Assembly (NCBI GenBank): GCA_023091665.1
Contig: JALJCQ010000017.1
Span: 1,922,001 to 1,986,000, forward strand
DNA: 64,000 nucleotides
Direction: 5' to 3'
Origin: Pythium myriotylum
Lineage: Eukaryota; Oomycota; Peronosporomycetes; Pythiales; Pythiaceae
Shown one piece after another: positions 59,100 through 64,000 of this stretch. The notes beneath the pieces are model-generated. The model had not been told where the DNA came from and did no database searches. It saw only the letters and a program-made list of their open reading frames with translations. Positions within the stretch are counted from its first letter, which is position 1, and each line of letters opens with the position of its first letter. Position numbers and translations under genes: made by a program.

Positions 59100-59888
59100 C
59101 GATATTGAAGGCTCGATCGGGGGAATCTCAGACGAGTACTCAGCTTGGTCTGTGCAACTTTTGTGTTGCTCTCAGTCGCTAGTGTGGATGGAGCGACTAA
59201 GGTCCTCGACGATGTTGTCGTCGATTTTTCCGAGCCAACACTATTATTCAACGAAACGAGCTTCAAATCCGGTTTTTTAACCATCCAACGTTATGGGTAC
59301 TCAGGAAATCCGCTCGGTTTTGCTCCCGGTGCTTCGACAGGTTGGCATCAAGCCTTCGGACTTGTCGATGGTTCTCCGAGAAGTAAATCGTCGATATGGA
59401 GGCGGGTAAAACACTGAAGTTCAAGGAAAAAGGCAAAGGTGTCATATTTGCACTTAGCGAGACTCCATTTTGTTTTGCCGGTCACCAATGAAGGCGACAT
59501 CACAAAGTTCAGGGATCTTGTCGAGTTCATTGAGGAACAGCCAGGGACTAGGGTGCCCCACACTGTCGCAATAGTTTCCGTTTCCCGAGTGGAGGATAGG
59601 CAAACGAAGAGACGTACCAGCGATCTATGCAGCTCATCTCGGAATTGTCGAAATCTTCAAGTACTTCCTGGATGGACCAGATTACGAAGCCACCGAAGTG
59701 AGTTTTGCAAGAGAATCCAAAGCGCATACACGATCCGCATGATGTTGATTCGGTTAGTGTTCACAGCACGGTTAGACTTCACCGATTGGTGTCAACCCTC
59801 CTCGACCTCCCATTGCAGAAGCTATTTTCAGGGAAGATCATCCTCTGGCAGCCACTGACGGGACTGGAGTGTTATATCGATTGGCAAA
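59100..59888 (+). pseudogene. further degenerate coding remnant
   Basis: Several short plus-strand pieces in different frames look protein-like: S-D-L-S-M-V-L-R-E-V-N-R-R-Y-G-G, D-I-T-K-F-R-D-L-V-E-F-I-E-E and L-V-S-T-L-L-D-L-P-L-Q-K-L-F. They are separated by stops and frameshifts. They probably continue the decayed gene that starts near 58600. No family is assigned. Confidence 0.35.
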
Positions 59889-61652
59889 ATGCGTCTATCG
59901 CTTCTTCATCGTGCATATGGGTGCCTGCAAACGGGATATGCTTCAGTTCAGATAAAACGCCAGGGTTCATACTCTATTGAGCGGATGGCTGACCTCTACG
60001 CGTTCGCCAAGTCGACATCCACACTGCGCTGCATTGCGATTCTAGTGGTCACGCCACTGCCGTGTCTTCTTTGCAGCACGCTAATCGACATCGCGCCGCT
60101 CGCTCCTCCTAAAGAGGGCATTTACGCAAACAACTTCTTCTGGGTTCGAGCGTTCCTGTTGGCAGCATGCATCGCTATTGTAGTCTTCAACCTCTACGGG
60201 TGGCTACTCCCCCGCCTTCGATTAACGGGAACCCGATTGGTGTTCATGTCAATATTTGTTGGCGCAGGCAGTGCTGGATACGCTCTCGCTATGGCCGTGG
60301 CCATTGGGTTTCCTACCCCATTCACGGTGCTAGTCGCTGCCCCAGCATGGAACACTCTCTTTGCGGGGACCCTGGTCTTCACATGGTGGCGCGAGCTGCG
60401 AACATCCAAGAATCTCGCGCAAGAAGTGGCGCACTGTTACAGTATTGTACTCTCACAGCTAACCCTCACGATTGCCTACCCAGCATACAGTCACGTGTTC
60501 GGAAGTCTCAAAGGGGTGAAGCAGACTGCATTCGCTCTATTAATGCCGTTGATGAAGTTGCTCTTCAAGATGGTTTTCGCGAAGGTACTCGCAAAGTACA
60601 ATGAGGACTTGCGACCAGCAATGGTAATTTTCAACGTGGAGGTCTTTCACTCATTGTTTGTGTCCGTTTGCATGCAAACGTCTACGTCTTTGACGACCAC
60701 AGGGTTGCTCATCGTGGTGGACACACTCGGCTGCGTAACTGGTATTCGATCCCTTGAACATCTAATGCAAGGTATGAGAGGAATGACAGGACAGAGAGCA
60801 AGCTTGGTTTCACCCTTGCTGAGTACCGATACATTGAAACCGTTGGAGCTGTTCTCGATTGCATCGCAGTGTGCGTTTATCGTGTACAGCGAGAAAACGA
60901 ACGGGTTAGCTCACTTCTTCTCAAGTGGAGCAATGACCAAAGTTGCGGTGGCTTCAGCGACAATACCACCGCACACTGTCGTGCCATGTGTGCCTGCCAG
61001 AATGGCAACACGCACGATTGAATCTGATCTCGTGCTCCAACTGGGAAGCATCTCCAATGAAACGACCAAAATTGCACGCTCCTTCTCACCAAGTGAACAA
61101 CAGACATTCCTATCCAAGTCTTTGCTTCTGCTTTACATGGCCGAGTTTCTGTTGCTGATTGAGTACGTGGAGGTCATAATGCCAGTTGTGTACAGTAAGT
61201 GCTCTACGATCGTGCCTGGCGCGGTAATTGGAACGAGGCTGACTTGTGAATAGGTGGGTATTTGCTTATCGTCTTTCATCTTCCCAACCACGCATACTAT
61301 CACCAGCTAGCAAGCATGACCAACAAGCAACTCTGGGGGGTCGTCATCGAGGTCCAATACTATGCGCTGTTCGAGCTCCTGTCTTTCGTGTTGACGTGCT
61401 TCGCCGTCAGATTGAAGCTCGGTGTGTCGCCAATCCACCATATTGCTTTTGTGCTCACTCGACAGTGGCAGTTAGTCCAAGGCAAATTGTATCTGTGGGT
61501 ATTATTCACCACACAGTCCACTCTAGAACATTTTGGTATGAAGCTAAACTTGAGATGTCTCGGGCTTGTTGTTGAGAGCTAAGCCATGGTTGACTGCAGG
61601 ATACGACTACACCTTCCGATTTGCGTGGCTCAAGCGACAAGGATCGTACTGA
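59889..61652 (+). CDS. oomycete-type multi-pass membrane protein, tandem copy 1
   Basis: Exons 59889-61194, 61254-61535 and 61600-61652 give 546 residues. The start has the shared block Y-S-I-E-R-M-A-D-L-Y with T-S-T-L-R-C. About seven or more hydrophobic segments are spread along the protein. Conserved blocks include I-G-F-P-x-P-F-T, Y-P-A-Y-S-H-V-F, E-V-F-H-S-L-F-V-S-x-C-M-Q-T-S-T-S and E-Y-V-E-V-I-M-P-V-V-Y. It resembles a large expanded family of unknown-function membrane proteins in Phytophthora and relatives. It is 59% or less of a full-length member if the decayed region upstream belongs to it. No transporter signature is evident. Confidence 0.75.
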
Positions 61653-61749
61653 AGTTTGTTAGCTTCTTGTGGAATGCAACACGAGAGGGTTTGTCAACCC
61701 TCGTTCATATCTCATCGTTTTTTCTTGGACAGATTCGGTTAAAATAGTC

Positions 61750-61766
61750 GGGGGGGGGGGGGGGGG
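61750..61766 (+). repeat. G17 homopolymer tract
   Basis: Seventeen consecutive G residues lie between the two tandem membrane-protein copies, about 65 bp before the second start. Such tracts are slippage-prone and can form quadruplexes, and the length may vary between isolates or reads. Confidence 0.8.
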
Positions 61767-61829
61767 TCCTCTCCCAAATGGCGAGAGTCGCGTCAGCACT
61801 GGCCTAATCGTAAGCTCAGACTTCGTTGA

Positions 61830-63557
61830 ATGCCAGAGCAATACTTTGTTCGTCGCCTCGTGGCATTGTATGAGTCAGCCCAAGTTGAACTACATGGCAC
61901 CTATTCGGTTGAGCGCATGACAGACCTCCACACGTTCACAAATTCGACTTCTACGCTACGTTGTCTTATGATACTGCTGCTGACACCGTTACCATGCTTG
62001 TTGTGCAATTCGGTTGTGGATTTCATTCCGCTGGCATCGCCTAGAGCTGGTGTCTACAAGAATTTCGTGTTTTGGATCCGTTTCACGATTGCCACTGCAT
62101 GCGTCGGTGTGGTCATATTCGACCTGTACCGGCGACTGATCCCTGCGTTAAGGGCGCGGATGACTCTTCTTTGGATTATTTCAGCATCGATTGGAATTGG
62201 CGCCGGAGTTGCCGTCTACGCTATCAGTATGGCTTCAGTAATCGGGTTCCCAATCCCCTTCTCAATCATGTTCAGCGCACCGGTATTCAACGCTTTGTTT
62301 GCCTGTTTTCTTATCCTTCCGTGGCGAACTGAAATCCGCGCGAGCTCAAACCTCTCTGTTGAGATGTGGCGCGCATACGTAGTCGTGCTTGTTCAGCATG
62401 TTCTCACCATAGTTTACCCAGCCTACAGTCACGTCTTCAGTGCTCTCGAGGGTGCTGCACAAAGCGCGTTCGCTGTCTTGCTCCCACTTATGAAAGTACT
62501 GATCAAGAACGCGTTCACACGAGTTCTCAAATTTCACGACGAGGATATGCGACCAGAAATGGTGATATTTAACGCGGAGGTATTCCACGCCTTGTTCGTT
62601 TCTTGCTGCATGCAGACGTCAACATCGCTGACTACTACAGCTTTGCTTATGTGCACGGATGCTGCGAACGCAGTCTTTAGCCTTCGAGACCTCGACGACA
62701 TCTGGAGTCGACTTTGCAACCCTTACAACAAGCACCAGCTGACAAGATCAACACAGTCGCTCAATCTGATGGCAGTGGCTGCGGAATGTGCTCTGACGGA
62801 GCACAAGAACAGTGACCTCGTTGAAGACGAGTCCATTCGAGTATTGTCCAAGCGTGGCTATTCGATTGCAAATATCCAGCCTACTTCGGTTGTGCCATCC
62901 CCTCCACCAGAGCGCAATGGTGACACAGGGGCCCGCACGCACTCCGAAGTCCTCTCTCAGCTCCGGGTTTGGGTCAAGATCAACTTTGAGACGGCTCCGA
63001 TGCTGACCAAAGAGGAATAACGCAGCTGCCTCCGACGTGCTCTCCAGCAACTCTACCTCTCCGAGTTCATTTTGCTTGTTGAGTACGTCGAAGTTGTCAT
63101 GCCAGTCGTCTACAGTGAGTGGTCAGTAACTCGAAGATCACTTTCCTCTCGCTGACATTCTATGTCCAAAAACAGGCGGCTACCTGGTCATTCTCTTCCA
63201 CCTTCCAAACCACGCGTTCTACCGCCAGCTCGCAAACATGACCAACGAGGAGCTCTGGTCCAACGCTGTCCACGTCTTGGGTTATGCACTGCTCGAGCTT
63301 TTGTCGTTTGTTCTGATATGTGTGGCCATACAGCGGAAACTGAGTCTGTCGCCTCTCCACCAAATCGCCTTAGTGCTCTCGCGGCAGTGGCAGTTCGTCC
63401 AGGGGAAGCTGGTCTTGTGGGTCTTGTTCACCATGCAATTCACTCTCGAGCACTTTGGTGAGAACCACGAGTCGTTTCGGAGCTGCTCGCGAGGGTCTCT
63501 CATCGTGGAGTTTGGTTAGGGTGTGACTACACGTTCCGTTTCGCGTGGCTCAAGTAA
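61830..63557 (+). pseudogene. oomycete-type multi-pass membrane protein, tandem copy 2, with in-frame stop
   Basis: Segments 61830-63114, 63176-63457 and 63520-63557 match copy 1 in exon structure; the middle exon is 282 nt in both. The frame is open to TAA at 63018-63020. Directly after it the same frame continues with L-Y-L-S-E-F-I-L-L-V-E-Y-V-E-V-V-M-P-V-V-Y, matching the end of exon 1 in copy 1. The stop falls where copy 1 has Q-Q (S-P-S-E-Q-Q). All splice sites are intact. A single nonsense change is the simplest reading, so the copy is a very young pseudogene, a polymorphic allele or a sequencing error. Translation to the stop would give 396 residues. Confidence 0.75.
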
Positions 63558-63806
63558 CTCGCGTCCTTGATTATCCAGGTTTAGGCGGGTCCGCTCAACT
63601 AAGCGGACGCTTCGTCGACATACTTCAACCCATGACGCACCCACCAACATAAATTTGATTGGTTAAAATTGGAAGTTGTCATCAAAATGCATCCAATTAA
63701 ACAACAAAGGGGAAGGGGTACGCTCTGGTGGACGCCAGAGCGGACGTAGCTCCTCCCCTTCATCATTTGCGTCGTGTGTCATTTCTCCAAGATCCGACCG
63801 CCGCTC
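63558..63806. other. intergenic region before the last partial gene
   Basis: AT-rich upstream sequence with CTCTGGTGGACGCCAGAG, an inverted repeat near 63722-63739. It probably holds the promoter of the partial gene at the window end. Confidence 0.4.
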
Positions 63807-64000
63807 ATGACGACCTCGATCGACGAAGCCGAGCTCACGCGCCTCGCCGACCTCTTCGACGAAGTCAATGGCAACGCGCACACGCTCTACCACGGCTTCC
63901 TCGGCCTCGACACTGATGCGGCGGCCGCGAACGTGCAGCTCGTCTGGGGCAAGCGCGACCTCATCAACAGCGCCGCTGTCAAGTTCCAGAAGCAGTACCA
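63807..64000 (+). CDS. partial gene of unknown function (runs off the window)
   Basis: An open frame of 64 codons from an ATG in good context (CGCTCATGA). It begins M-T-T-S-I-D-E-A-E-L-T-R-L-A-D-L-F and is Ala/Asp-rich with helical character. Codon use is GC3-rich like confirmed genes here. Too little is visible to name a family. Confidence 0.6.
   Translation, partial: MTTSIDEAELTRLADLFDEVNGNAHTLYHGFLGLDTDAAAANVQLVWGKRDLINSAAVKFQKQY

Overview
The window looks like nuclear DNA of an oomycete (Peronosporales/Pythiales type). The evidence is dense, mostly intron-poor genes with short introns (about 55-100 nt), GC-rich codon third positions, convergent and divergent gene pairs with very small gaps, oomycete-style membrane protein families, and a mix of Ty3/gypsy, PIF/Harbinger and piggyBac elements. 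Species cannot be fixed from sequence alone.

Layout. 1-8.3 kb is a transposon island. A Ty3/gypsy retrotransposon (LTR 1730-2032, gag, and the start of pol in the -1 frame) is inserted inside the transposase of a PIF/Harbinger element whose Myb/SANT-like partner gene is still open. Next come a decayed piggyBac transposase and a second Harbinger-like deletion derivative with inverted repeats. 8.4-57.9 kb is a gene-dense block: SmD3 (with a textbook AT-AC U12-type intron), PX protein, GRF-RecQ helicase, cytochrome P450, HD-domain phosphohydrolase, adenylate kinase, two tandem 3-hydroxyacyl-CoA dehydratases, a mucin-like membrane protein, two divergent Bax-inhibitor-like membrane proteins, ISCU, a FYVE-GLTP fusion, nicastrin, an Sds3-like protein, PIG-L, ferrochelatase, gamma-tubulin, TRAPPC5, a kelch transmembrane protein, an ING-type PHD protein, TGS1, a PH protein, tubulin cofactor A, a protein kinase, a disordered protein with KEN and D-box-like degrons, FKBP15-like and adenylosuccinate synthetase. 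58-63.6 kb is a decaying tandem of an oomycete multi-pass membrane family, with one apparently intact and one nonsense-bearing copy. A partial gene starts at 63807.

The genes are mostly housekeeping and do not form one pathway. Recurring themes are lipid and membrane identity (PX, PH, FYVE-GLTP, PIG-L, two dehydratases, TRAPPC5, FKBP15), microtubules (gamma-tubulin, cofactor A), RNA processing (SmD3, TGS1), chromatin (Sds3, ING) and mitochondrial iron chemistry (ISCU, ferrochelatase). Several intergenic promoters share an ACCGGT-cored, often palindromic element 80-160 bp from the start codons.

The observations most worth checking are the U12-type intron, the GGGAAAC frameshift site at the gag/pol junction, the FYVE-GLTP fusion lacking the usual headgroup residues, the shared ACCGGT promoter element, three stacked hairpins at 52.9-53.0 kb, and a membrane-anchor-like N-terminus on adenylosuccinate synthetase. 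All calls are from reading the sequence; no database search or structure prediction was run.
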